NCBI RefSeq assembly: GCF_001427025.1
Contig: NZ_LMGA01000001.1
Span: 1,391,775 to 1,455,774 of the forward strand
DNA: 64,000 nt
Source of the DNA: Mesorhizobium sp. Root554
Lineage (GTDB): Bacteria > Pseudomonadota > Alphaproteobacteria > Rhizobiales > Rhizobiaceae
Direction: 5' to 3'
Position numbers and translations under genes: made by a program. The notes beneath the pieces were generated by a model. The model saw only the letters and a list, made by a program, of their open reading frames with translations, had not been told where the DNA came from and ran no database searches. Shown in pieces: positions 48,204-56,695 of this stretch. Within the stretch, counting starts at the first letter, position 1. Every line of letters begins with the position of its first letter.

Positions 48204-48275
48204 GGTGGTGCCGCCGATTTACTCTGCGGCCAAATCAGGCTTCTATCCTGCGAACGGGAAAATGGGAGTAGGCAG

Positions 48276-49754
48276 ATGAATTCGTGGAAGAGCGTTCTGG
48301 CGGCGACAGCCCTCGCACTGGCGTCGGCAACATCGGCAATGGCCGCGCGGACCGACATCGTGATCGGCATCCCGCTCGAGCCGCCTCACCTCGATCCCAC
48401 CGCCAGCGCCGCCGCCGCCATTGACGAGGTGCTTTACGCCAATGTCTTTCAGGGCCTCACCCGCATCGGACCGAGCGGCGAGGTGCTGCCCGATCTTGCC
48501 GAGAGCTGGACCATCTCCGACGACGGCAAGACCTACACCTTCAAGCTGCACAGCGGCGTGAAATTCCACGACGGCAGCGACTTCAATGCCGACGACGTGA
48601 AGTTCTCGCTCGACCGGGCGCGCGGCGAAAAATCGGCCAATGCCCAAAAAGCCCTGTTCGCCGCCATCGACACGGTCGAGGTGGTCGATCCCGCGACCGT
48701 CAAGATCACACTCAAGAACCCGCAGGGCTCCTTCCTCTACAATCTCGGCTGGGGCGATGCGGTGATCGTGGCGCCGGAATCAGCCGACACGAACAAGGAA
48801 AAGCCGATCGGCACCGGGCCGTTCAGGTTCGAGAACTGGGCCAAGGGCTCTTCGATCACGCTGGTGAAATCCGCCGACTACTGGGGCGAGCCGGCCTTCC
48901 TGGACAAGGCCGAGTTCCGCATCGTGCCTGACGCAGCCGCCGCCGTGCCGGCGCTGCTTTCGGGCGACGTACAGGCGTTTCCGTTCTTCCAGCCGGACGG
49001 CGTCGCGCAGATCGAGGGCGATCCGCGCTTCAGCGTCGTCGTCGGCGCCACCGAGGGCGAGACGCTGCTGTCCATGAACAACAAGAAGCCGCCCTTCGAC
49101 AATCTCAAGGTGCGGCAGGCGATCTCCTACGCGCTGGACCGCGCCGCCATCGTCGAGGGCGCCTCCGCCGGCTTCGGCAAGCCGATCGGCTCGCACCAGT
49201 CACCGGCCAGCAAGGATTACGTCGACCTGACCGGCATGTACCCGCACGACGTCGCCAAGGCCAAGGAACTGCTCAAGGAGGCTGGCCTTGAAAACGGCTT
49301 CAAGGCGACGCTGAAGCTGCCGCCGCCCTCCTATGCCCGTCTCGGCGGCGAGATCATCGCCTCGCAACTGCGCGAAGTCGGCATCGACCTCGAGATCATT
49401 CCGGTCGAATGGGCGCAGTGGCTGGAGCAGGTGTTCAAGGGCAAGGATTTCGACCTCACCATCGTCTCCCACACCGAGCCGAACGACATCGATATCTATT
49501 CGCGCAAGGACTACTATTTCAACTACGACAATCCCGCCTTCGACAAGGTGATCGGGGAACTGAAGGTCACCTCCGACGAGGCCAAGCGCAAGGATTTGCT
49601 CGGCCAGGCGCAGAAAATCCTCGCCGAGGACGCCGTGGTCGGCTTCCTTTTCGAGCTTCCCAAGGTTGGCGTCTGGGATGCCAAGCTGGAGGGATTCTGG
49701 ACGGACGCGCCGATCCAGGCCAACGACATCACCAAGGTGAAGTGGAAGGATTGA
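48276..49754 (+). CDS. peptide/opine-type ABC transporter substrate-binding protein
   Basis: The product is a 492-residue family-5 (DppA/OppA-like) periplasmic binding protein with a signal peptide (ATALALASATSAMA). The typical opening TDIVIGIPLEPPHLDPTASAAAA and the LAESWTISDDGKTYTFKLHSGVKFHDG block are present. It delivers a ligand (peptide, opine or similar) to the permeases encoded next. A palindromic repeat separates it from the permease genes. Confidence 0.92.
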   Translation: MNSWKSVLAATALALASATSAMAARTDIVIGIPLEPPHLDPTASAAAAIDEVLYANVFQGLTRIGPSGEVLPDLAESWTISDDGKTYTFKLHSGVKFHDGSDFNADDVKFSLDRARGEKSANAQKALFAAIDTVEVVDPATVKITLKNPQGSFLYNLGWGDAVIVAPESADTNKEKPIGTGPFRFENWAKGSSITLVKSADYWGEPAFLDKAEFRIVPDAAAAVPALLSGDVQAFPFFQPDGVAQIEGDPRFSVVVGATEGETLLSMNNKKPPFDNLKVRQAISYALDRAAIVEGASAGFGKPIGSHQSPASKDYVDLTGMYPHDVAKAKELLKEAGLENGFKATLKLPPPSYARLGGEIIASQLREVGIDLEIIPVEWAQWLEQVFKGKDFDLTIVSHTEPNDIDIYSRKDYYFNYDNPAFDKVIGELKVTSDEAKRKDLLGQAQKILAEDAVVGFLFELPKVGVWDAKLEGFWTDAPIQANDITKVKWKD

Positions 49755-49764
49755 GGACAGCTTC

Positions 49765-49888
49765 CTTCTCTCCGTTCACGGGGAGAAGATGCCGGCAGGC
49801 AGATGAGGGGCGAGCTGACTTTGGAAATATTCATGCTGCCCCTCATCCGGCCCTTCGGGCCACCTTCTCCCCGTAAACGGGGAGAAGG
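49765..49888. repeat. RIME-like intergenic palindromic element
   Basis: Two hairpins, CTTCTC..GAGAAG (49765-49788) and the perfect 12-bp CCTTCTCCCCGT-AA-ACGGGGAGAAGG (49863-49888), are joined by further complementary blocks (GATGAGGGGC against GCCCCTCATC), so the whole element is one large inverted repeat. Such CCTTCTCCCCG elements are widespread between genes in rhizobia. Here it lies inside the ABC operon after the binding-protein gene. Confidence 0.8.
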
Positions 49889-49906
49889 AAAAGTGCTACA
49901 ATCGCC

Positions 49907-50854
49907 ATGACCGCCTATCTCCTCAAGCGTATCGCCATAGCCATCGCCACGCTGGTGCTGGCCTCGCTTGTCGTCTTCGCCGTGCTGGAGATCGTGCCGG
50001 GCGATCCGGCCCGCCTGATGCTCGGGATGAACGCCAGCGCCGAGCAGGTCGAGCAGTTGCGCACGCAGATGGGCCTCAACGACCCGCTGCTGCTGCGCTA
50101 TCTGCATTGGGCGGGCGATCTGCTGACCTTGGATCTCGGCCGCTCCCTCACCTACTCTGTCCCGGTGCTCGACCTCGTGCGCGAGCGCGTCGCGGTCTCC
50201 CTGCCGCTGGCGCTCATCGCGCTGGCGCTTTCGGCCGTCATCGCCATTCCGGTCGGGCTCTATTCCGCCAGCCGCCGCGGCCATGCCGGCGACACGCTGG
50301 CCATGGGGGCGGCGCAGATCGGCGTCGCGATACCGAATTTCTGGTTCGCGCTGATGCTGATCTACCTGTTCGCCGTATGGCTGCGGCTGGTGCCGGCCGG
50401 CGGCTTCCCCGGCTGGGGCAACGGCATCTGGCCGGCGCTCAAATCCCTGCTCCTGCCGGCGGTGGCGCTGGCCCTGCCGCAGGCGGCGATCCTCGCCCGC
50501 GTCACCCGCTCGGCGCTGATCGACGTGCTGAACGAGGACTATATCCGCACAGCCCGCGCCAAGGGCCTGCCTTACCGCGCCGTTCTATGGCAGCACGCGC
50601 TGCGCAACGCGATGATCCCGGTGCTCACCATCCTCGGCCTGCAATTCGCCTTCCTGCTGGCCGGCACCATCATCATCGAAAACGTCTTCTACCTGCCGGG
50701 TCTCGGTCGCCTCGTCTTCCAGGCGATCACCCAGCGCGACTTGATCGTGGTGGAGAGTGTCGTGATGCTGCTGGTCGCCGCCGTCATCGCTGTCAACCTC
50801 ATCGTCGACCTGTCCTACGCAATCGTCGATCCGCGCCTCAGAGGCCGCGAATGA
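49907..50854 (+). CDS. ABC transporter permease (DppB type)
   Basis: The product is a 315-residue permease with six membrane helices, starting with the ILKRIAIAIATL-like N-terminal helix (AYLLKRIAIAIATLVLASL) and carrying the EAA-type loop RTARAKGLPYRAVLWQHALRNAMIPVL. It pairs with the DppC-type permease, whose start overlaps its stop (ATGA). Confidence 0.93.
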   Translation: MTAYLLKRIAIAIATLVLASLVVFAVLEIVPGDPARLMLGMNASAEQVEQLRTQMGLNDPLLLRYLHWAGDLLTLDLGRSLTYSVPVLDLVRERVAVSLPLALIALALSAVIAIPVGLYSASRRGHAGDTLAMGAAQIGVAIPNFWFALMLIYLFAVWLRLVPAGGFPGWGNGIWPALKSLLLPAVALALPQAAILARVTRSALIDVLNEDYIRTARAKGLPYRAVLWQHALRNAMIPVLTILGLQFAFLLAGTIIIENVFYLPGLGRLVFQAITQRDLIVVESVVMLLVAAVIAVNLIVDLSYAIVDPRLRGRE

Positions 50855-51720
50855 CGCTGCCTGTCGATGTCTCAAGGGAGAAACCGGAGCGGCTTGTCGC
50901 CAGGGCCTTCGCCAACCGCTCTTTCGTGATCGGCTTTGTGATTGCGGTGTCCGTCGTCGCCATGGCGCTGCTGTCGTTTTTCTGGACGCCATTCGATGTG
51001 ACAAAACTGGTCATCGCCGACAAGACGCAGGCGCCGTCCCTCACGCACTGGTTCGGCACCGATCATTTCGGCCGCGACATCCTGTCCATGGTCATGGTTG
51101 GCGCGCGCAATTCCATCGCCGTGGCGCTGGTGGCGGTCGGCATCGGCATGGGCATCGGCGTTCCGCTGGGCTGCCTCGCCGCCGCGCGCGGCGGCTGGCT
51201 GGACGAAATCGTCATGCGGCTGAACGACCTTGTCTTCGCCTTCCCTGCCCTGCTCTCCGCCATCATGATCACCGCGATCTTCGGACCCGGCGCAGTCAAC
51301 GCCATCATCGCCATCGGCATCTTCAACATTCCCGTCTTCGCGCGCGTTTCCCGCGCCGGCGCGCTCGCCATCTGGCCGCGCGAATACATCCTCGCAGCGC
51401 GAGCCGCCGGCAAGAACCGCACGCTGATCACGCTTGAACATGTCCTGCCCAACATCGCCACGCTGCTTCTGGTGCAGGGCACCATCCAGTTCGCGCTCGG
51501 CATCCTCGCCGAGGCCAGCCTGTCCTATGTCGGCCTCGGCTCGCAGCCGCCGATGCCGAGCTGGGGCCGCATGCTGTTCGAAGCACAGACCCGCATGGCC
51601 ATCGCGCCGTGGATGGCGATCTTCCCCGGCATGGCCATCGTCGTCACCGTGCTGGGCCTCAATCTGCTCGGCGACGGCATCGCCGATATCCTCGACCCTA
51701 AATCGCGGCGGCGTTCATGA
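50851..51720 (+). CDS. ABC transporter permease (DppC type)
   Basis: The product is a 289-residue second permease with the N-terminal DppC/OppC segment, the HWFGTDHFGRDILSMVMVGARNS motif and the EAA loop AARAAGKNRTLITLEHVLPN. The ATG at 50851 overlaps the upstream stop, and its own stop overlaps the ATPase start by 4 bp, indicating tight coupling. The longer frame upstream (from 50107) is a shadow of the first permease. Confidence 0.93.
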   Translation: MTLPVDVSREKPERLVARAFANRSFVIGFVIAVSVVAMALLSFFWTPFDVTKLVIADKTQAPSLTHWFGTDHFGRDILSMVMVGARNSIAVALVAVGIGMGIGVPLGCLAAARGGWLDEIVMRLNDLVFAFPALLSAIMITAIFGPGAVNAIIAIGIFNIPVFARVSRAGALAIWPREYILAARAAGKNRTLITLEHVLPNIATLLLVQGTIQFALGILAEASLSYVGLGSQPPMPSWGRMLFEAQTRMAIAPWMAIFPGMAIVVTVLGLNLLGDGIADILDPKSRRRS

Positions 51721-53411
51721 GCCCGCCCAAAGGTCTGCTCCAGATCGAGAACCTGTCCCTCGAGATCGGCGGCGTACCGGTGCTGAAGGACGTGGACCTT
51801 GCCATCGAGCGCGGCGAGGTGATGGGGTTGGTCGGCGAATCCGGCTCTGGCAAGTCGATGACGGCGCTGACGATCATGCAGTTGCTGCCCCACGCCGCCC
51901 GCGCCAGGGGCAGCGTCATCTTCGACGGCATCGACATTCTTGCCGCGACCGAAGACCAGATGTGCGCCCTGCGCGGCGACGATATCGGCATGGTCTTTCA
52001 GGAGCCGATGACGGCGCTCAATCCGGTCAAGACCATCGGCGGGCAAGTGGCGGAGGGCATACGCTGGCACACCCGCGTCTCGCGCGCCGAGGCCGAGGAT
52101 CGTGCCCGTCAAATTCTCGACCGGGTCGGCCTGCCGGAAGCGAAGTTCCCGCTGTCGCGCTATCCGCACGAACTGTCCGGCGGCCAGCGCCAGCGCGTCG
52201 TCATCGCCATCGCCTGCGCGCTGAAGCCGAAGCTGCTGATCGCCGACGAGCCAACCACGGCGCTCGACGTCGTGCTGCAGGCGCAGATCCTCGACCTTTT
52301 GCGCGATCTCGTCGCCGAGAACCGCATGGGCCTGCTGCTGATCTCGCACGACCTCGCCGTCGTCACCGAAATGGCCGACCGCATCACCATCCTGCGGCAC
52401 GGCGAGGTGATGGAAGCCGGCGAAACGGCCCGCGTGCTGTCGGAGCAAGAACATCCCTACACACGTCAACTGGCGCAGGCCTCGATGCATGTGCCGAGGC
52501 GGAAAGAGACGGCAATCGGCAGATGGGCAATCGGCAGTCGGGAAGGTTCGGATAATGTCCGATTGCCGACTGCCGACCTGCCGACTGCCATTCCTCTCCT
52601 CTCCGTCCAGTCCATCTCCCGCCTCTACCCCGGCCGCCGCACTTCGCTCTTCCGCCGCGATGCGCCGGTGCATGCCGTCGACGATGTGTCGTTCACCATT
52701 GCCCCTGGCCAGTCAGTCGCCCTTGTCGGCCGCTCAGGCTGCGGCAAGTCCACCCTCGCCCGCATGATCCTCGCCCTGGACAAACCGTCATCCGGCGAAA
52801 TCCGCTTTCGCGGCGAGACGATCACCGGCAGGTCGGAGGCCGATCTCAAACCGGCCCGGCGCGACATGCAGGTCGTGTTCCAGGACCCTTACGGCTCCTT
52901 CGATCCGCGCCAGAAGGTGGAGAAGCTTGTCGCCGAGCCCCTGCATCTTCTGGAAGCACAGCCTTCGCCCGCCGAGCGGCGCGACATGGTGGTCCACGCG
53001 CTGCGCGAAGTCGGCTTGTCCGAAACCGATCTCAACAAATACCCGCACGAATTTTCGGGCGGACAGCGCCAGCGCCTTTCCATCGCCCGCGCCCTGATCA
53101 CCCGGCCCAGACTGATCGTCGCCGACGAGCCGGTCTCGGCGCTCGACGTTTCGATCCGCGCGCAGGTGCTCGACCTCTTCGCCGATCTCAACGACCGGCT
53201 GGGGGTTGCGTATCTCTTCATCACCCACGACCTGACGGTGGCGCGGGCCATAACAGACGAGGTCATGGTCATGCATGACGGGCGGATCGTCGAACGAGGA
53301 CCCACCCCCTCGGTGCTGGACAGTCCGCGTTCGGAAGCCGCCCAGGCGCTGGTCGCGGCCGCGCCCGATCTCCATCGCGCGCTGGCCAAAAAGATACGGG
53401 AACAGGGGTGA
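51717..53411 (+). CDS. fused ABC transporter ATPase (DppD-DppF type)
   Basis: The product is a 564-residue protein with two complete ATPase domains: domain 1 with Walker A GESGSGKS, signature LSGGQRQRV and Walker B LLIADEP; domain 2 with Walker A GRSGCGKS, signature FSGGQRQRL and LIVADEP. The linker (about residues 262-292) is encoded by a palindromic heptamer repeat at 52511-52589 that stays in frame. It energises the importer encoded just upstream; no separate second ATPase gene is needed. Confidence 0.94.
   Translation: MSPPKGLLQIENLSLEIGGVPVLKDVDLAIERGEVMGLVGESGSGKSMTALTIMQLLPHAARARGSVIFDGIDILAATEDQMCALRGDDIGMVFQEPMTALNPVKTIGGQVAEGIRWHTRVSRAEAEDRARQILDRVGLPEAKFPLSRYPHELSGGQRQRVVIAIACALKPKLLIADEPTTALDVVLQAQILDLLRDLVAENRMGLLLISHDLAVVTEMADRITILRHGEVMEAGETARVLSEQEHPYTRQLAQASMHVPRRKETAIGRWAIGSREGSDNVRLPTADLPTAIPLLSVQSISRLYPGRRTSLFRRDAPVHAVDDVSFTIAPGQSVALVGRSGCGKSTLARMILALDKPSSGEIRFRGETITGRSEADLKPARRDMQVVFQDPYGSFDPRQKVEKLVAEPLHLLEAQPSPAERRDMVVHALREVGLSETDLNKYPHEFSGGQRQRLSIARALITRPRLIVADEPVSALDVSIRAQVLDLFADLNDRLGVAYLFITHDLTVARAITDEVMVMHDGRIVERGPTPSVLDSPRSEAAQALVAAAPDLHRALAKKIREQG
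52511..52589. repeat. in-frame palindromic heptamer-repeat element inside the ATPase gene
   Basis: The left arm (52511-52541) and right arm (52559-52589) are 31-bp imperfect inverted repeats with about 5 mismatches around a 17-nt loop. Each arm is built of degenerate heptamers GGCARTC (GACTGCC on the other arm). The element encodes about 26 residues of linker and a related copy lies at 57866. Confidence 0.8.
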
Positions 53412-53419
53412 GTGGCGAA

Positions 53420-53857
53420 CTACGGCTCGGTCGGCGCTCTCACCGCATCGACCGGGCTGATATCCAGAAGCTCCAGCGTCCGGCGCAGCAATCTCACCTC
53501 GTTCTCCGCCAGGTGACGATCGGCCTTGGCGATTTCCGCCATGTGCCGCGCCAGCAGCCGGCGGCGCTCGATGTCCAGCCCACGGAACATGGCGATCGCC
53601 TGCGAACCGGTCGTCTCGTAACCGAAGTCGTTCAGATACTCGACGACCCCGTCCATGCTCTCTGCGGAGATACCGAACGACTCCGCGCAGATGCGCCGCA
53701 ACGTCTCCATTTCGTTCTCGCTGACAGAGCCGTCCGCCAGGATCATCCGGAACAGCATCAGCAGTTCGGCCGAAAGCACGGGATCCTCGGCCACCTTGCG
53801 GACGCCGGGATCGCCGTCGAGCGCGGCGCGTATCTGGTCTAGCAATGCGATGGCCAT
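53420..53857 (-). CDS. TerB-like (tellurite-resistance/DjlA-N type) protein
   Basis: The product is a 145-residue all-helical cytoplasmic protein. The repeated acidic segments MILADGSVSENEMETLRRI and EIAKADRHLAENEVRLLRRTLELL are the paired metal-binding-like motifs of the TerB fold. The function of stand-alone TerB proteins is unclear despite the tellurite label. It is convergent with the ABC operon and divergent from the TauE/SafE gene. Confidence 0.85.
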   Translation of the reverse strand: MAIALLDQIRAALDGDPGVRKVAEDPVLSAELLMLFRMILADGSVSENEMETLRRICAESFGISAESMDGVVEYLNDFGYETTGSQAIAMFRGLDIERRRLLARHMAEIAKADRHLAENEVRLLRRTLELLDISPVDAVRAPTEP

Positions 53858-53969
53858 GCGTGTCCCCCATGGAAGCTGGTCCGATAGTTAGCGCCAAATC
53901 GGCCTTGCGCAAAAGGGGTGGCTGTGGTCGAACGCCTTATCCCGCAGGCAGCGCAGCCTTTACCCGAAC

Positions 53970-54755
53970 ATGTTCGATCTTACCCTCCAGACCGTGGCCT
54001 TGCTGGCGTTTGCCGCCTTCTGCGCCGGTTTCATCGATTCCATCGCCGGCGGTGGCGGACTGGTCACCGTGCCGGCGCTGCTGCTGGCCGGCCTTTCGCC
54101 GGTCGAGGCGCTTGGCACCAACAAATTGCAGGGCCTGTTCGGCTCAGGCTCTGCGACGCTCGCTTATGCCTCGAAGGGGCAGGTCAATCCGCGCCGCCAG
54201 CTTCCCTCCGCCCTTCTCTGCTTTGCCGGCAGCGCCATTGGCGCCCTGGCCGCCACCGTGGTTCCCGGCGAAGTCCTCAGTGCAGCTCTCCCCATAGTCC
54301 TGATCGCCATTGCGATCTATTTCGCCGTCAAGCCCAACATGGGCGATGTCGACAGAGCCGAGCGCCTGTCGCCCTTCCTGTTCGGGCTCACCGTGGTGCC
54401 TGTCATCGGCTTCTATGACGGGCTGTTCGGGCCGGGCGCCGGCTCGTTCTACATGCTCGCCTTCGTGGCGCTGGCGGGCTACGGCGTGCTCAAGGCTACG
54501 GCCCACACCAAGCTGCTCAATTTCGCTTCCAATCTCGGCGGTTTCGCCGTGTTCGCCGCTGTCGGCGTCATTCATTGGAAGATCGGCCTGATGATGGGCG
54601 TTTGCCAATTCCTCGGTGCCCGCGTCGGGGCCCTGCTGGCCGTGCGTATCGGCGCCCGGCTGATCAAGCCGCTGCTGGTGCTGGTCTGCGTGGCGCTGGC
54701 GATCAAGCTGCTTTCCGATCCGCAAAACCCGCTGCGCACCGCCATTGGTGTGTGA
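53970..54755 (+). CDS. TauE/SafE (TSUP) family sulfite/anion exporter
   Basis: The product is a 261-residue membrane protein with about eight helices in two repeats: the first has FIDSIAGGGGLVTVPALLLAG...LGTNKLQG and the second GFYDGLFGPGAGSFYMLAFV...KLLNFASNLGG. These are the TSUP signatures. Members move sulfite, sulfonates or other anions; the substrate here is not determinable. Confidence 0.92.
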   Translation: MFDLTLQTVALLAFAAFCAGFIDSIAGGGGLVTVPALLLAGLSPVEALGTNKLQGLFGSGSATLAYASKGQVNPRRQLPSALLCFAGSAIGALAATVVPGEVLSAALPIVLIAIAIYFAVKPNMGDVDRAERLSPFLFGLTVVPVIGFYDGLFGPGAGSFYMLAFVALAGYGVLKATAHTKLLNFASNLGGFAVFAAVGVIHWKIGLMMGVCQFLGARVGALLAVRIGARLIKPLLVLVCVALAIKLLSDPQNPLRTAIGV

Positions 54756-54810
54756 TCCGGTAGGCTGGTATCATGGTGCCGCATCGAATCACGATGCGGA
54801 GGAGGCAATG

Positions 54811-54981
54811 ATGAATCTCAGTGCACCTAAGCAGATCGTTTTCATCATAACCGTCATCATCGCGGTCATCGCGTTGCTGATGGCGTTCGGTATTTTCAGT
54901 CTCGGCGCGTTGTCCGCCTTCTGGGTCATGACCATCGCCTATGTCGTGCTGGCGGTCGCCTGCCTGATCCGCGGCGCCTAA
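54811..54981 (+). CDS. 56-residue two-helix membrane protein
   Basis: A small hydrophobic protein begins MNLSAPKQIVFIITVIIAVIALLM, followed by a short turn (FGIFSLGAL) and a second helix (WVMTIAYVVLAVACLI). GGAGGAGG lies 5 nt before the ATG at 54811; the ATG just before it (54808) is in frame but too close to the ribosome-binding site. I believe similar short proteins exist in other Mesorhizobium-like genomes, but their role is unknown. Confidence 0.8.
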   Translation: MNLSAPKQIVFIITVIIAVIALLMAFGIFSLGALSAFWVMTIAYVVLAVACLIRGA

Positions 54982-55042
54982 ATCTCCACCTCGGAGCCGA
55001 AGCGCCGGCGCGGCTGTATGTGGCCGGCGCTTCGATCCGAAC

Positions 55043-56512
55043 TTAGCGGGCCAGCGAAAAAATCGCCTCGCAGTCGAGATGTTCCTCGAGCTGCGCCGCG
55101 ATGCGGTCCAGCGCATCCTCCACCCCTTGACGGTAGTCGATGCCGCCGCCCTTGACCCCAAGGCTTTCGAGAAACTTGGCGCGGAAGGCATCGGCGCCGA
55201 ACAATCCGTGCAGATAGGTGCCGAACACCTTGCCGTCGGCCGAAACCGCGCCGTCCTCCACCCCGTTGATCAGCGTCCCCGGTCTGGCGCAATCCGGCCC
55301 GAAGGTGCGGCCGAGGTGAATTTCATAGCCTGCCAATGGCAGGCCTAACGGCACCGAGCTTGCCGTGACCTCCCGCACGGTCTTTTCCGGCTCCATCACC
55401 GTTTCGACATCGAGCAATCCCAGACCCGGCGCCTCAGCAGCCCCGCCTTCGATGCCATGCGGGTCATGCACCGTGCGGCCCAACATCTGGAACCCGCCGC
55501 AAAGGCCGACGACATGACCGCCGCGCTTCACATGGGCGGCAAGGTCCCGGTCCCAGCCATTCTCGCGAAACCGCAACAGATCGCCGATCGTCGACTTGGA
55601 GCCAGGAATGACCACCAGTCCCGCATCCGTGGGCAACGGGTCGCCGGGCGGGACGAACACCACCTCCACCTGCGGTTCGGCGCGCAGCGGATCGAGGTCG
55701 TCGAAATTCGCGATGCGCGACAGCATCGGCACAGCCACCTTGAGCGCGCGCTTCTCGCCCTTGGCCAAGCGCTCCAGCACGACGGAATCTTCCGACGGCA
55801 ATCGGGCCGCCGCATCCAGCCACGGCACCACGCCGAAACACCGCCAGCCGGTGAAACCATCGATGGCTTTGATGCCTTCATCGAACAGCGAGACGTCGCC
55901 GCGAAACTTGTTGATGATGTAGCCCGCCACCATGCGCCGGTCCTCGTCCGGCAGGATGAGATGGGTGCCGGCCAGCGAGGCGATGACGCCGCCGCGGTCG
56001 ATGTCGCCGACCAGGACGACCGGCACGTCTGCCCGCGTGGCGAAGCCCATATTGGCAATGTCGCGGCTGCGCAAATTGACCTCGGCCGGCGAGCCCGCGC
56101 CTTCGACGATCACCAGATCGGCCCCTTCGCCAACCCTCGACCATGAATCCAGCACCGCTTCCATCAGCTTCGGCTTCAGCGCCTGATAGTCGCGCGCCCG
56201 CGCCTCGCCGGCCATTTTTCCCTGCACGACGACCTGCGAGCCGATATCGGTCTGCGGCTTCAGCAGCACCGGGTTCATGTGGACGGTGGGCTCGACCCCG
56301 CAGGCCAGTGCCTGCAGCCACTGCGCCCTACCGATTTCACCCGCCCCGGCCTGCCCCGGTATGGCAGCCACGGCGGCATTGTTGGACATGTTCTGCGGCT
56401 TGAATGGCCTGACCGCCAGACCGCGCTTTCTGGCAGCCCGGCACAGGCCGGCCACCAGCACGCTTTTGCCGACATCCGATCCCGTGCCCTGCAGCATGAC
56501 CGCCCGCGCCAT
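55043..56512 (-). CDS. cobQ: cobyric acid synthase
   Basis: The product is a 489-residue ATP-dependent glutamine amidotransferase that amidates four side chains of adenosylcobyrinate a,c-diamide in cobalamin synthesis. The N-terminal dethiobiotin-synthetase-like ATP domain has [13 protein letters not shown]. The C-terminal GATase domain has the nucleophile in [10 protein letters not shown] and the His in GTYLHGLF. An AGGGA ribosome-binding site precedes the ATG. No other cob gene is in the window. Confidence 0.95.
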   Translation of the reverse strand: MARAVMLQGTGSDVGKSVLVAGLCRAARKRGLAVRPFKPQNMSNNAAVAAIPGQAGAGEIGRAQWLQALACGVEPTVHMNPVLLKPQTDIGSQVVVQGKMAGEARARDYQALKPKLMEAVLDSWSRVGEGADLVIVEGAGSPAEVNLRSRDIANMGFATRADVPVVLVGDIDRGGVIASLAGTHLILPDEDRRMVAGYIINKFRGDVSLFDEGIKAIDGFTGWRCFGVVPWLDAAARLPSEDSVVLERLAKGEKRALKVAVPMLSRIANFDDLDPLRAEPQVEVVFVPPGDPLPTDAGLVVIPGSKSTIGDLLRFRENGWDRDLAAHVKRGGHVVGLCGGFQMLGRTVHDPHGIEGGAAEAPGLGLLDVETVMEPEKTVREVTASSVPLGLPLAGYEIHLGRTFGPDCARPGTLINGVEDGAVSADGKVFGTYLHGLFGADAFRAKFLESLGVKGGGIDYRQGVEDALDRIAAQLEEHLDCEAIFSLAR

Positions 56513-56695
56513 CGCTAGATCCCTGCCCTGACGGCGGCCCCAAGCGATGGTCCGATGTTGAAAATTGTCGTCACTGAAAGGCTCCGGGTCTTCATTTTTG
56601 CACAGCCGCTTCGCAGATGGTCGGATTGCGCGATGGCATCATTGGTCTAGATTGCGGAATGCGCATAGCCCAAAACGACATTTCGGGAGGACGTC

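Noticed and set aside
53420..53857. Reading the TerB-like gene as a tellurite-resistance determinant.
   Set aside because: It stands alone without terC/D/E/Z, and the TerB fold alone does not show tellurite resistance.
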